Source of the DNA: Bradyrhizobium sp. CCBAU 53338
GTDB lineage: Bacteria; Pseudomonadota; Alphaproteobacteria; Rhizobiales; Xanthobacteraceae
NCBI RefSeq assembly: GCF_015291665.1
Contig: NZ_CP030048.1
Span: 4,712,001 to 4,776,000, forward strand
Direction: 5' to 3'
DNA length: 64,000 nt
How positions within the stretch are numbered: the stretch's first letter is position 1; each line of letters begins with the position of its first letter. The position numbers and the translations under genes were made by a program. Below the pieces are notes generated by a model that saw nothing but the letters and a program-made list of their open reading frames with translations, was not told where the DNA came from and searched no databases. Shown here one piece after another: positions 1 to 9,961 of this stretch.

Positions 1-1
1 G

Positions 2-1027
2 GAAGCCCTCGAGCAGGCCGGCATCGGCGCCAAGGGCGATTTTCCGGGCCCCCTCTTCCTCGCGGTCGCACCGGTCGAGGTCGAGTGGCCGCAGCGCCGC
101 GAGCTCGGCCGCGCCGTCGGCTCGCCCGACTTCACCTACGACGATCTGTTGCGCATCTCCGGCGGCGGCAAGTACACCGCCTATCACCACCGCTTCATGT
201 TCGGCTCGGTCGCAGCCCACCTCGCCGAGACCTTCGGCACCAAGGGCTCGCCGATCTCGCTGTCGACGGCCTGCGCCTCCGGAGCCACCTCGATCCAGCT
301 CGGCGTCGAGGCGATCCGCCGCGGCGAGACGGATGCGGCACTTTGCGTCGCCACCGACGGCACCGTGAATCCGGAAGCCTTGGTGCGCTTCTCGCTGCTC
401 TCGGCGCTGTCGACCCAGAACGATCCGCCGCAGGCGGCCTCCCGCCCCTTCTCCAAGAACCGCGACGGCTTCGTCATGGCAGAGGGCGCAGGCGCCCTCG
501 TGCTCGAAAGCTATGAGGCGGCCACCGCGCGCGGCGCGAAGATTCTCGGCGTGATCGCCGGCTGCGGCGAACTCACCGATTCCTTCCATCGCACCCGCTC
601 CTCGCCCGACGGCAAGCCGATCATCGGCTGCATGAACAAGACGCTGGCCGATGCCGGCATGACCCCGGACCAGATCGACCACATCAACGCGCACGGCACC
701 GCGACGCCCGAGAACGACAAGATGGAGTTCAACACGACCTCGGCCGTGTTCGGCGATCTCGCGCAGAAGATTCCGGTCACGTCGAACAAGTCGATGGTCG
801 GCCACACCATCTCGGCCGCAGGCGCGGTCGAGGCGATCTTCTCGCTGCTGACGCTCGAGCATCAGCGCATTCCGCCGACCATCAACTACGAGACGCCGGA
901 TCCCACGATCCTCTTCAACGTGGTAGGCAACAAGGCGCGCGACGCCCGCGTCACCGCGGTGATGTCGAACTCGTTCGGCTTCGGCGGCCAGAACGCCTCG
1001 CTGATCCTGACCCGCGAACCGGCCTGA
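2..1027 (+). CDS. Beta-ketoacyl-ACP synthase, VLCFA type (5' partial)
   Basis: The reading frame is open from the first bases of the window, so the start lies upstream. The protein is a FabF-like condensing enzyme that extends an acyl chain on acyl carrier protein. The Cys-His-His triad is visible: the nucleophile in STACASGATS, one histidine in NAHGTATPEND and the second in SMVGHTISAAGA, followed by the closing NSFGFGGQNASL loop. It lies 13 bases before an LpxXL-like acyltransferase, which matches the rhizobial acpXL-fabZ-fabF2-fabF1-lpxXL cluster that builds the C28 hydroxy fatty acid of lipid A. I infer the VLCFA role from this context; I cannot say which of the two cluster synthases (FabF1 or FabF2 type) it is. 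Confidence 0.9.
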   Translation, partial: EALEQAGIGAKGDFPGPLFLAVAPVEVEWPQRRELGRAVGSPDFTYDDLLRISGGGKYTAYHHRFMFGSVAAHLAETFGTKGSPISLSTACASGATSIQLGVEAIRRGETDAALCVATDGTVNPEALVRFSLLSALSTQNDPPQAASRPFSKNRDGFVMAEGAGALVLESYEAATARGAKILGVIAGCGELTDSFHRTRSSPDGKPIIGCMNKTLADAGMTPDQIDHINAHGTATPENDKMEFNTTSAVFGDLAQKIPVTSNKSMVGHTISAAGAVEAIFSLLTLEHQRIPPTINYETPDPTILFNVVGNKARDARVTAVMSNSFGFGGQNASLILTREPA

Positions 1028-1040
1028 CCGGACGCAAGCC

Positions 1041-1973
1041 ATGGCGCTGATTCCCATCAGCACGAAGATTCGTGCGCGGAATGCAGCCAAATCGATCGGC
1101 GGAGGCCTGATCGGCGCTGCCACCGTCGGCATGCTGCGCACGACTCGCTATTTCGACCCGGTCAAGACTTCGGACTTTTTCGCGCGCGTCACCAAGACGA
1201 TCGGTCCGCGCCTGCGCGAGCATCGCATCGGTCGCGCCAACCTGACCGCAGCCTTTCCCGAGAAGTCGCCGGACGAGATCGAGCAGATCCTGATGGGCGT
1301 CTGGGACAATCTCGGTCGCGTCGGCGCCGAGTTTGCCCATATCGATCATATCTGGGACTACGACCGCGCCCATCCGGAGCGCAGCCGGATCGAGCTTCCG
1401 CCGCGCACCGTCGAACTGCACGATCAACTCAGGGACGACGGCAAGCCGGCGCTGATCTTCGCCTCGCATCTGGCCAATTGGGAATTGCCGGCGCTCGCCG
1501 CCGTCGCGCACGGGCTCGACACCGCGATCCTCTACCGCCGTCCGAACATTGCGTCCGCCGACCGCATCATCGAGGAGATGCGCCAGGTCAACATGGGCAC
1601 GCTGATCCCGGCGGGCCGCGACGCCCCCTTACGGCTCGCGCAGGCGCTCAAGGACGGCAAGCACGTCGCCATGCTGATCGACCAGTATCTGACCGGCGGT
1701 GTCGAGGTCACCTTCTTCGGCCGCAAGACCCGCGCCAACCCGATGCTGGCGCGCCTGCTCCGCCAGGTCGAATGCCCCATCCACGGCGTCCGCATCATCC
1801 GTCTTCCCGGCTACCGCTTCCGCGCCGAGCTCACCGAAGAGATCCCGCCGGTGCGCGATGCCGAGGGCAAGATCGACGTCCAGGGCACGACGCAGGCGAT
1901 CACCGATGTGGTGGAAGGCTGGGTGCGCGAATATCCCGAGCAGTGGTTGTGGCTGCACCGGCGATGGCGGTAA
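1041..1973 (+). CDS. lpxXL: Lipid A very-long-chain acyltransferase, LpxL/HtrB family
   Basis: A 310-residue inner-membrane acyltransferase that moves an acyl group from ACP to the lipid A precursor. The catalytic H-x4-E motif is seen as SHLANWELP near residue 142, and a GGVEVTFFGRKT segment typical of the HtrB/MsbB family follows. A weakly hydrophobic stretch near residues 18-32 could be the membrane anchor. It follows the VLCFA ketoacyl synthase by 13 bases, probably in the same operon. That position argues for LpxXL, which attaches the C28 chain, rather than the housekeeping LpxL; this is inference from gene order. No strong ribosome binding site is visible, so it may be translationally coupled. 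Confidence 0.82.
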   Translation: MALIPISTKIRARNAAKSIGGGLIGAATVGMLRTTRYFDPVKTSDFFARVTKTIGPRLREHRIGRANLTAAFPEKSPDEIEQILMGVWDNLGRVGAEFAHIDHIWDYDRAHPERSRIELPPRTVELHDQLRDDGKPALIFASHLANWELPALAAVAHGLDTAILYRRPNIASADRIIEEMRQVNMGTLIPAGRDAPLRLAQALKDGKHVAMLIDQYLTGGVEVTFFGRKTRANPMLARLLRQVECPIHGVRIIRLPGYRFRAELTEEIPPVRDAEGKIDVQGTTQAITDVVEGWVREYPEQWLWLHRRWR

Positions 1974-2153
1974 GGCACAAGGCTCTGCCGACAGCGAAGC
2001 GACGGTGACTTTGCGCGCGGGCGCCGATTCGACGAGTTCGCGTCACGACTTAACCGCCGCCAGCGCCGCCAACCCTCCGGTCACGGTTCTACTGTGCATG
2101 GGGTTGTTTTGCGGATTTGAGTGGCCGGGCCGGTGCCGCGACCGGCCGCGCCC

Positions 2154-3266
2154 CTACCTTCCCGTCTTCACCCTGGTCCAGAGCCGGTTGATGATGCGCT
2201 GGGTGGCGGGATCGCGGGCGGTGATGACGAACAGTTTTGCGAGCGTGGCGTCGTCCGGATAGATGTTCTTGTCGTTCAGAATTTTCGGATCGACCAGCTT
2301 CTGGCTAGCGAGGTTGCCGTTGGCGTAGGACAGGAAGTCCGAGTTCTTGGCGGCCACATCCGGGCGGTAGAGGTAGTTGATCAGCTCGTAGGCCTCTTTG
2401 ACGTTCTTGGCATCCGCAGGGATCGCGAGATTGTCGAAGAACATCTGCGCGCCCTCCTTCGGAATGGCGTAGCCGATCTCGATGCCGTTCTTCGCCTCGG
2501 CCGCGCGAGCGCGCGCCTGCATGATGTCGCCGGACCAGCCGACCACGAAGCAGATCTCGCCGGTCGCGAGCGCGCTCAAATATTCGGACGAGTGGAACTT
2601 GCGCACGAAGGGGCGGATCTTGGCGACCACGTCGGCGGCCTTCTCGAGGTCGGCCTGCTTGGTCGAGTTCGGATCGAGCCCGAGATAGTTCAGCGCCGCC
2701 GGAAAGATGTCGTCGGCGGAGTCGAGCATGTGCACGCCGCAGTCCTTGAACTTGGCGAGGTTCTCCGGCTTGAAGACGATGTCCCAGCTGTCGATCTTCG
2801 CATCCGCGCCCAGGATCTCCTTCACCTTGGCGACGTTGTAGCCGATGCCTGTCGTGCCCCACATGTAGTTTGCGGCAAACGCGTTGCCGGGATCGTAGGT
2901 CGCGAGATTCTTGGTCACCATCGGCCAGGCGTTGGCGAGGTTCGGCAGCTTCGACTTGTCGAGCTTCTGGAAGATGTTCGCCTTGATCTGGCGCTGCAGG
3001 AAGTAGGCGGTGGGCACCACCACGTCGTAGCCGGACTTGCCGGCCATCAGGCGCGTCTCCAGCGTCTCGTTGGCGTCGAAGGTGTCGTAGACCACCTTGA
3101 TGCCGGTCTCCTTGGTGAAGTCATCAAGGACATCGGGCGCCATGTAGTTCGACCAATTGTAGAAGTTGACGACGCGCTCCTCGGCCCCGGCGGGTGGCGA
3201 GAGCAACGTCAGCGCGGCGGCGATTGCAAAACCAAGGCAAAGCCCCAAGCGGCCGACGTTCGTCAT
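2154..3266 (-). CDS. Polyamine ABC transporter substrate-binding protein (PotF-like)
   Basis: A 370-residue periplasmic binding protein with a cleavable signal peptide (hydrophobic residues about 7-26, cut near PAGAEE). The N-terminal VNFYNWSNYMAPD and the later VVPTAYFLQRQ match the PotF/PotD fold that binds putrescine or spermidine. Its start is 6 bases after the aminotransferase stop, and the AAGAGG binding site overlaps that stop codon, so the two are one operon. No permease or ATPase gene is nearby, so it either serves a transporter encoded elsewhere or acts as an orphan binder. Which amine it prefers cannot be read from the sequence. Confidence 0.88.
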   Translation of the reverse strand: MTNVGRLGLCLGFAIAAALTLLSPPAGAEERVVNFYNWSNYMAPDVLDDFTKETGIKVVYDTFDANETLETRLMAGKSGYDVVVPTAYFLQRQIKANIFQKLDKSKLPNLANAWPMVTKNLATYDPGNAFAANYMWGTTGIGYNVAKVKEILGADAKIDSWDIVFKPENLAKFKDCGVHMLDSADDIFPAALNYLGLDPNSTKQADLEKAADVVAKIRPFVRKFHSSEYLSALATGEICFVVGWSGDIMQARARAAEAKNGIEIGYAIPKEGAQMFFDNLAIPADAKNVKEAYELINYLYRPDVAAKNSDFLSYANGNLASQKLVDPKILNDKNIYPDDATLAKLFVITARDPATQRIINRLWTRVKTGR

Positions 3267-3272
3267 CTCGGT

Positions 3273-4454
3273 CTACCTCTTGCGTCCGCGTATCGCGTCC
3301 GACAGCCGCTCCAGCGCGGTGTCGAGCGTCTGATCCTTCTTGGCAAAACAGAAACGGACCACCGAGGTCACGGGGTCCTGCTCGTAGAACGCCGAGACCG
3401 GGATCGCGGCGACCTTGTAGTCCTTCACGATCCGCCAGCAGAACTCGGCGTCACTCTCGTTGAGCCCGAGCGGCGACAGGTCGACGGTCAGGAAGTAGGT
3501 GCCCTGCGACTTCAGCACGGGGAAGCCCAGGCTTTCGAGCCCCTTGGTCAGGCGGTCCCTGCTCCGCGTCAGGTCCTTGCGCATCGACAGGAAGTACTCG
3601 TCGGGCTTGCCGAGGCCATAGGCGACGGCGGCCTGGAGGTTCGGCGCGGTCGTGAAGGTGAGGAACTGATGCACCTTGGCGGCGACGCGCAGCAGCTGCG
3701 GCGCGGCGCAGACGAAGCCGATCTTCCAGCCCGTGAGCGAGAAGATCTTGCCGGCCGAGCCGACCTTGATGGTGCGCTCGCGCATGCCGGGGATGGTGAT
3801 CAGCGGGATGTGCTTGTGCTCGTCGAAGGTGACGTGCTCCCAGACCTCGTCGCAGATCGCGATGACGTCGAACTCCTGGCAGTAGCGTGCCAGCAGCTCG
3901 AGGTCCTCGCGCGGATAGACCACCGCCGACGGATTCAGTGGATTGTTGAACAGCACCGCCTTGGTCTTTGAATTGAAGACGCTTTTCAGCATGTCCTCAT
4001 TCAGCCGCCAGCCCGGCGGCTCGAGCCGCACCAGGCGCGGAATGCCGCCGGCCTGGCGGATGATCGGCAGGTAGGAATCATAGACGGGTTGGAAGCAGAC
4101 GACCTCATCGCCGGGCTGCACCACCGAGAGGATCGCCGAGGTCAGCGCCTCGGTGCCGCCTGATGTCACCATCACCTCGCTCATCGGATCGAGCTCGAGG
4201 CCGTGCCAGTGGCCGTAATGGGTCGCGATCGCCTGGCGCAGCTCCGGGATGCCCATCATCGACGGATACTGGTTGTAGCCGTTGAGCGAGGCGTCGGCCG
4301 CGGCGCGGCGGATGTCCTCGGGGCCGGGATCGTCGGGAAAACCCTGGCCGAGATTGATGGCGTTGTTGTCGCGTGCGGCCTGCGACATCGCCTCGAAGAT
4401 GGTGACGGGAAGGTCGGCGAAGACCTTGTTCAGCGAGGAGCTCTTGGTCGTCAT
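3273..4454 (-). CDS. Class I/II PLP-dependent aminotransferase
   Basis: A 393-residue fold-type I aminotransferase. The PLP lysine lies in GSAGKIFSLTGWKIGF, the aspartate that contacts the pyridine nitrogen in AICDEVWEH, and NNPLNPSAVVYP is the substrate-side asparagine loop. The start region, with NAINLGQGFPDDPGPE, is typical of the YbdL/kynurenine aminotransferase branch (methionine, glutamine or kynurenine with a 2-oxo acid). It sits between a rhodanese gene (7 bases upstream) and a PotF-like gene (6 bases downstream) on the same strand. The exact amino donor is not determined. Confidence 0.88.
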   Translation of the reverse strand: MTTKSSSLNKVFADLPVTIFEAMSQAARDNNAINLGQGFPDDPGPEDIRRAAADASLNGYNQYPSMMGIPELRQAIATHYGHWHGLELDPMSEVMVTSGGTEALTSAILSVVQPGDEVVCFQPVYDSYLPIIRQAGGIPRLVRLEPPGWRLNEDMLKSVFNSKTKAVLFNNPLNPSAVVYPREDLELLARYCQEFDVIAICDEVWEHVTFDEHKHIPLITIPGMRERTIKVGSAGKIFSLTGWKIGFVCAAPQLLRVAAKVHQFLTFTTAPNLQAAVAYGLGKPDEYFLSMRKDLTRSRDRLTKGLESLGFPVLKSQGTYFLTVDLSPLGLNESDAEFCWRIVKDYKVAAIPVSAFYEQDPVTSVVRFCFAKKDQTLDTALERLSDAIRGRKR

Positions 4455-4461
4455 CTCGGAG

Positions 4462-4788
4462 TTAGCCGCCGACCTTGCTGGGAAGCCCCGCCGCCTTCCA
4501 GCCCAGCATGCCGCCGGCCAGATGCTTGTCGTAGGGCAGGCCCGCGGCCTGGGCGGCGAGCGAGGCGGTCACCGATCGCTTGCCCGAGCGGCAGGCGAAC
4601 ACGACCTCTTTGCCTTGGGGATCGGGGATGGCCTTGGGATCGAAGGTCGAGAGCGGGACGACCACGCCGTAAGGGTAAGCCTCGGCCTGGACCTCGTTCG
4701 GTTCACGGACGTCGACGAGCAGATAGCGGCCCTCCGCGGCACCCTTGGAAACCTCCTCGGGGGTCAGATCCTGAACTTGATTTGCCAC
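4462..4788 (-). CDS. Rhodanese-like single-domain protein
   Basis: A 108-residue sulfurtransferase-type domain. I chose the GTG at 4788 because a GGAGG site sits 5 bases before it; an upstream extension to 4899 has no such site and reads as unrelated sequence. The fold is seen from LLVDVREPNEV to HLAGGMLGWKAAGLP, and the active-site loop FACRSGKRS carries the catalytic cysteine with two flanking basic residues. It is first in an apparent three-gene operon with the aminotransferase and the PotF-like protein. The role is probably persulfide handling, but the partner is unknown. Confidence 0.85.
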   Translation of the reverse strand: MANQVQDLTPEEVSKGAAEGRYLLVDVREPNEVQAEAYPYGVVVPLSTFDPKAIPDPQGKEVVFACRSGKRSVTASLAAQAAGLPYDKHLAGGMLGWKAAGLPSKVGG

Positions 4789-4947
4789 ATCATCCTCCAA
4801 CGTCGCGGGTCGCTCGCCGGGCGATCCCGGCCGGCGGGCAACCTCGCCTCTCGGCATGCGAAAATCAAGCGCTACAAAGGCTTGAGCTGCCTTGCGCAAG
4901 TTAAAGCTAAATCGCAGCGACTTGAAGCGCGGCTTTGGCTTGCCTGC

Positions 4948-6876
4948 CTAGATCGTCACCTGCGTACCGACCTCGACGACGCGCCCCGAGGGGATCTGGA
5001 AATAGTCGGTGGCATCGTTCGCCGAGCGGCTGAGCGAGATGAACAGCCGGTCCTGCCAGCGTGGCATGCCCGAATGGGCAGCGGGCTTGAGCGCCCTCCG
5101 CGACAGGAAGAACGAGGTCGACATGATGTCGAACTGCCAGCCGAGCTTGCGGGCGATGGCGAGGGCCTTGGGCACGTTCGGCGATTCCATGAAGCCGAAC
5201 TTCAGCGTCACCTTGGAGAAGGTGGGGCTGATCGCATCCAGCTTCACGCGCTCGGCCGGATCGATGCGCGGGGTCTGCGCGGTCTCGATGGTGAGAATGA
5301 CATTCTTCTCGTGAAGCACCTTGTAGTGTTTCAGGCTATGCATCAGCGCGGTCGGGGCGCTCAGGGGATCGCTGGTCAGGAACACCGCGGTTCCGGGCAC
5401 CCGCTGTGGCGGCCGCTTCTCGAGCATCGCCACGAGGTCGGCGAGCGGGAACTCCAGCTTGCGCGACTTCTCGAACAGCAGACGGCTGCCGCGTCGCCAT
5501 GTGTACATCATGATGATCATGAGCGAGCCGAGCGCGAGCGGCACCCAGCCGCCCTCGAACACCTTGAGCAGATTGGCGGCGAGGAAGGTCAGGTCGAGGA
5601 ACAGGAACGGCGCGATCAGGGCGGCGGCGGCGAACGGCGACCACCGCCATACCTTCCAGATCACGACAAAGCCCATCATCGCCGTGACCACCATGGTCCC
5701 GGTCACGGAGATGCCGTAGGCCGAGGCCAGTGCGCTGGATGAGCGGAACAACAGCACCAGGAGCACCACCGCGACCAGCAGCAACTGGTTGATGCGCGGT
5801 ATGAAGATCTGGCCGGAATGGGCTTCCGACGTATGGCGAATTTCGAATCGGGGCAGCAGGCCAAGCTGGATCGCCTGCCGCGTCAGCGAATAGGCGCCGG
5901 TGATGACGGCCTGGCTTGCGATAACGGTGGCGGCAGTCGCGAGCACGACCATGCCGCCGCGCATCCAGCCTTGCGAAAATAGCTGGAAGAACGGGCTCTC
6001 GATGGCGGCGGGATCGGCGAGCACGAGCGCGCCCTGCCCGAGATAGTTCAACGCCAGCGACGGCAGCACGATGAACAGCCAAGCGGTCTGGATCGGCCGC
6101 TTGCCGAAATGGCCGAGGTCGGCATAGAGCGCCTCGGCACCAGTGACCGCCAAGAACACCGCGCCCAGCGTCACGAAGCCGATGATGCCATGATGCAGCA
6201 TGAAGGACACGGCGTAGAGGGGGTTCAGGGCAAACAGCACCTGCGGCTGCGCGATGATCGGGTGGATTGCCGCCACAGCGATCACCGCAAACCAGACGCA
6301 CATGACGGGTCCGAAGAATGCCGCAACGCGGGCGGTGCCGCGGGATTGCACGGCGAACAGGACCACCAGGATCACCACTGTCAACGGAACGATGTAAGGC
6401 TCGAACGTGAGGGTGACGTCCTTCATGCCTTCGATCGCCGACAGCACCGAAAGTGCCGGCGTGATCACTGCGTCGCCGTAGAACAGGGCGCCGGAGATGA
6501 TGCCAAGCATGACAATGGTCGCCCCGCGGGTGCCGACTGCTCGCTGGGCCAGCGCCATCAGAGCGAGCGTACCCCCCTCGCCGTTATTGTCGGCGCGGAG
6601 CAGGATCACGACGTATTTGAGCGTCACCACGACGATCAGCGCCCAGAGGATCAGGGAGACCACGCCGAGAATGGCCACTGTAGTCGGCGCGCCTTCGGCG
6701 CCGGACGCCGCGATCACCGCCTCGCGGAACGCGTAGAGCGGGCTGGTGCCGATATCGCCATAGACGACGCCGATGCTGCCGAGCGTCAGCGCGCCGAAAC
6801 CGGCGGTGGTGTGGGCATCGCCATGCCCATTGGCCGCCGCCGTTTCCGGGGCGGGAACTGCTACGTCACTTGTCAT
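4948..6876 (-). CDS. kup: KUP-family potassium uptake protein (copy 1)
   Basis: A K+/H+ symporter of about 642 residues with some 12 membrane segments and a C-terminal cytoplasmic domain. The family signature [18 protein letters not shown] is at the N-terminus and the [17 protein letters not shown] loop follows. I used the ATG at 6876 instead of an upstream TTG because family members begin close to this point. The protein ends in [12 protein letters not shown], identical to the end of the second copy at 7033. The two genes are tandem on the same strand with about 156 bases between, and look like a duplication. Confidence 0.93.
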   Translation of the reverse strand: MTSDVAVPAPETAAANGHGDAHTTAGFGALTLGSIGVVYGDIGTSPLYAFREAVIAASGAEGAPTTVAILGVVSLILWALIVVVTLKYVVILLRADNNGEGGTLALMALAQRAVGTRGATIVMLGIISGALFYGDAVITPALSVLSAIEGMKDVTLTFEPYIVPLTVVILVVLFAVQSRGTARVAAFFGPVMCVWFAVIAVAAIHPIIAQPQVLFALNPLYAVSFMLHHGIIGFVTLGAVFLAVTGAEALYADLGHFGKRPIQTAWLFIVLPSLALNYLGQGALVLADPAAIESPFFQLFSQGWMRGGMVVLATAATVIASQAVITGAYSLTRQAIQLGLLPRFEIRHTSEAHSGQIFIPRINQLLLVAVVLLVLLFRSSSALASAYGISVTGTMVVTAMMGFVVIWKVWRWSPFAAAALIAPFLFLDLTFLAANLLKVFEGGWVPLALGSLMIIMMYTWRRGSRLLFEKSRKLEFPLADLVAMLEKRPPQRVPGTAVFLTSDPLSAPTALMHSLKHYKVLHEKNVILTIETAQTPRIDPAERVKLDAISPTFSKVTLKFGFMESPNVPKALAIARKLGWQFDIMSTSFFLSRRALKPAAHSGMPRWQDRLFISLSRSANDATDYFQIPSGRVVEVGTQVTI

Positions 6877-7032
6877 GGAGAGCCTGGTGGCCTCTAAAAA
6901 TGCTTCACTGCACAACGGCTGAAGAGAGCGCGCGGCTTATAGTCCTGCGCTGCCGGCATAGCCTAGCCCGATTCTGGGCCCTTGGCATGCAAAATTCACA
7001 TAGGTCCGCAAATTGCGCTCCCACGGAAGCCC

Positions 7033-8931
7033 TCAAATGGTGACCTGGGTTCCAACTTCAACCACCCGCCCGGTCGGAATCTGGAAGTAGTCGGTGGCGT
7101 CGTTGGCAGAGCGGCTGAGGGCGATAAACAGATGGTCCTGCCAGAGAGGCATGCCCGACTGCGCCGAGGCTTTCAACGAGCGCCGCGACACGAAGAACGA
7201 CGTCGACATGATGTCGAACTGCCAGCCCTGCTTGCGCGCGATCGCGAGGGCCTTGGGCACGTTTGGCTGCTCCATGAAGCCGAAGCGCAGGCGGACTTTC
7301 GAGAACTTCTCGCTGATCTTCTCCATGCGGAAACGCTCCGACAGATCGACCCGCGGCGTGTGCGCGGTCTCGATGGTCAGGATGACGTTGTGCTCGTGCA
7401 GCACCTTGTTGTGCTTGAGATTGTGCAGAAGCGCGGTCGGCACGAAGGCGGGATCGCTGGTGAGAAACACCGCCGTGCCTTTGACGATGTGCGGCGGCCG
7501 TTTCTCCAGGCTGCGGATCAGGTCGTCCAGCGGCACCTCGATCCGGCGTGTCTTCTGAATCAGGATCCCGGAGCCGCGCCGCCAGGTCCAGATCGTCCCC
7601 GCCATCGCCACGCCGAACAGCAGCGGCACCCAGGCGCCTTCGAGCAGCTTCAGCAGATTGGCACTGAAGAAGGTCATGTCGACCATGACAAAGGGCAGAA
7701 TCACGGCCGCAGCGGTCGCGGCCTTCCAGTTCCACAATTTCCAGATCACCACAAACCCCATGATGCCGTCGGCGACCATGGTTGTGGAGACGGCGATGCC
7801 ATAGGCCGAAGCGAGGTTGCTGGGCGTGTGGAACAACAGCACCAGCAGCATCACGCCGATCAACAGCAGCCGGTTGACGCGCGGCAGATAGATCTGGCCG
7901 GCATGGGTTTCGGAGGTGTAGCGCACCTCGAAACGCGGCAGGAGCCCAAGCTGCACCGCCTGATAGACCAGCGAATAGGCGCCGGTGATGACCGCCTGGC
8001 TGGCGATGACGGTGGCCGCGGTTGCAAGCCCGACCAATGGCAGCACCAGATGCTCGGGCACCATGCGGTAGAACGAATGCTCGATCGCACCTGGGTTGGA
8101 CAGCACCAGCGCGCCCTGCCCGAAATAGTTGATCAGCAGCGACGGCAGCACGAAGAACATCCAGGCCGACTGGATCGGCTTGCGGCCGAAATGACCGAGA
8201 TCGGCATAGAGCGCTTCGCCTCCGGTCACGGCGAGGAAGACGGCGCCGAGCGTCACCAGGCCGATCGTGCCGTGCGACAGCAGGAACTGCAGGGCGTAAT
8301 AGGGATTGATCGCAGCCAGCACCGTGGGATCGTCGGCGATGTGGATGACGCCAAGCACCGCCAGGACGGCAAACCAGACCACCATCACCGGCCCGAAGGC
8401 CGAGGCCACCAGCGCGGTCCCCTTGCTCTGCACCGCGAACAGCAGCACCAGGATCAGCACCGTCAACGGCACGACATAATGCTCGAACGCGGGCGTTGCG
8501 AGCTTGAGGCCGTCGACGGCCGACAGCACCGAGATCGCCGGCGTGATCATGGAATCACCAATGAACATGGAGGCGCCGACGACGCCGAGCGCGAGCAGGA
8601 ACCAGCTCCGCCGCCCCAGCGCACGCTGGCCGAGCGCCATCAGCGAGAGGGTGCCGCCCTCCCCGTTATTGTCGGCGCGCAGCAGCAGCAGAACGTATTT
8701 GGCGGTGACGACGATCAGCAGCGCCCACAGGATCAGCGACAGCACGCCGAGCACCATGATCCGTGTCACGGGCTCGCCGTGGGCCGCGCCTCGAACCGCC
8801 TCGTGGAACGCGTAAAGTGGCGAGGTGCCGATGTCGCCGAACACGACACCGATGCTCCCGAGCGTAAGGGCCCAAAAGCCCGAGGTGACCGGGCCTTCCT
8901 GGGTCTCAGCCGATGTGATGCTCGCCGTCAT
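7033..8931 (-). CDS. kup: KUP-family potassium uptake protein (copy 2)
   Basis: A 632-residue paralogue of the adjacent kup gene, with the same [18 protein letters not shown] signature, the same [15 protein letters not shown] loop and an identical C-terminal dozen residues. It lies upstream of copy 1 in the direction of transcription, so the two may be expressed together or separately; no terminator is obvious between them. The family imports potassium by proton symport, mostly in acid or low-potassium conditions. Differences lie mainly in the cytoplasmic loops and at the N-terminus. Confidence 0.93.
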   Translation of the reverse strand: MTASITSAETQEGPVTSGFWALTLGSIGVVFGDIGTSPLYAFHEAVRGAAHGEPVTRIMVLGVLSLILWALLIVVTAKYVLLLLRADNNGEGGTLSLMALGQRALGRRSWFLLALGVVGASMFIGDSMITPAISVLSAVDGLKLATPAFEHYVVPLTVLILVLLFAVQSKGTALVASAFGPVMVVWFAVLAVLGVIHIADDPTVLAAINPYYALQFLLSHGTIGLVTLGAVFLAVTGGEALYADLGHFGRKPIQSAWMFFVLPSLLINYFGQGALVLSNPGAIEHSFYRMVPEHLVLPLVGLATAATVIASQAVITGAYSLVYQAVQLGLLPRFEVRYTSETHAGQIYLPRVNRLLLIGVMLLVLLFHTPSNLASAYGIAVSTTMVADGIMGFVVIWKLWNWKAATAAAVILPFVMVDMTFFSANLLKLLEGAWVPLLFGVAMAGTIWTWRRGSGILIQKTRRIEVPLDDLIRSLEKRPPHIVKGTAVFLTSDPAFVPTALLHNLKHNKVLHEHNVILTIETAHTPRVDLSERFRMEKISEKFSKVRLRFGFMEQPNVPKALAIARKQGWQFDIMSTSFFVSRRSLKASAQSGMPLWQDHLFIALSRSANDATDYFQIPTGRVVEVGTQVTI

Positions 8932-9105
8932 GAGGGTGGAAAACGCTTCGTCCCTGGAATTGATCCGGCGCCTTTTGACGCTTCCAGCGCACCTGTCAAT
9001 CGGCCAGCCACCATAGCAGGCGCCACGGCGGATGTAGTGACGAGGCGGCCACGTTCTTCGCCTGCGCGACTGATTGCCTCAGGTAAGATGGTAGCGCAAG
9101 AAAAT

Positions 9106-9936
9106 TTAGGGCTTCAAGTTCGGAGGCAGCGGCGGATCTTCACGCATCAAGGTGATGGTCACGCGGCGGTTCGCGGCGAGCGACGGATCGTCCGGGAACA
9201 GCGGCTGGGTGTCCGCCTTGCCGGAGACGGCGAAGATGTGCGACGGCGGCAGGCCCTCGCGCTCGAGAATCTGGCGCACCGCATTGGCGCGGTCGGCCGA
9301 CAAGTCGAAGGCGCCGTAATCGCTGCGGGTCGGCACGAAGCCGGCCGCGGTGTGGCCTGCGATCGAAACGCGCAAGGGGGTCGCCTTGAGCGGAACCGCC
9401 AGCTTCTCGATCAGGCGGCGGGTGCGGTCGTAGGGCACCTTGGAACCATCTGCGAACATCGAGCGGCCGTCCTGGTCGACGATCTCGAGGTTGAGACCCT
9501 GCTTGGTCTCCTCGAACATGATGTGCTTGGACATCTCGGTCAGTTCCGGCATGTCCTGCAACGCCTGGCGCAACGAGGCCGCAGCGAGCGCGAAATTGCG
9601 GTCGATCTTCATCTTCGCACCCTGAGTGCGGTCGCGATCCTCCTGATCCGGCGTCGGCGTGTTGGAGGCGTCCTCGGGCTCGATGTGATCGACATTCTTC
9701 AGGCGTGGGCGGGTCGGCAGGCCATCGGACTCGATGATGCCGGCGTAGCGCGCTTCGCTCTGGACGCCGAAGGCGTCACGCATGGAGCCGGCGACGACCT
9801 TGAGCTTGTTGGCGTCCTGGGTCGAGAACGCCACGAGCATCACGAAGAAGCTCATCAACAGGCCCATCAGGTCGGCGAAGGTCACGAACCAGCCGTGACC
9901 GCCACCGTGAGCATCGCCGCGCTTCTTCTTGGCCAT
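9106..9936 (-). CDS. motB: Flagellar motor stator protein MotB
   Basis: A 276-residue stator subunit. A short basic N-terminus is followed by one membrane segment, FVTFADLMGLLMSFFVMLVAF, in two halves around the proton-carrying aspartate at residue 22. The C-terminal half (about 150-265) is an OmpA-like peptidoglycan-binding domain with LSADRANAVRQILE and ANRRVTITLM. It follows motA by 25 bases on the same strand, so the pair forms the stator ring that converts ion flow to torque. No other flagellar gene is in the window. Confidence 0.93.
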   Translation of the reverse strand: MAKKKRGDAHGGGHGWFVTFADLMGLLMSFFVMLVAFSTQDANKLKVVAGSMRDAFGVQSEARYAGIIESDGLPTRPRLKNVDHIEPEDASNTPTPDQEDRDRTQGAKMKIDRNFALAAASLRQALQDMPELTEMSKHIMFEETKQGLNLEIVDQDGRSMFADGSKVPYDRTRRLIEKLAVPLKATPLRVSIAGHTAAGFVPTRSDYGAFDLSADRANAVRQILEREGLPPSHIFAVSGKADTQPLFPDDPSLAANRRVTITLMREDPPLPPNLKP

Positions 9937-9961
9937 CTCTCAATATCCGGACCGGGCGGCG

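Noticed and set aside
2121..3971. A 616-residue plus-strand frame
   Set aside because: It is antisense to the PotF-like and aminotransferase genes, which have clear motifs.
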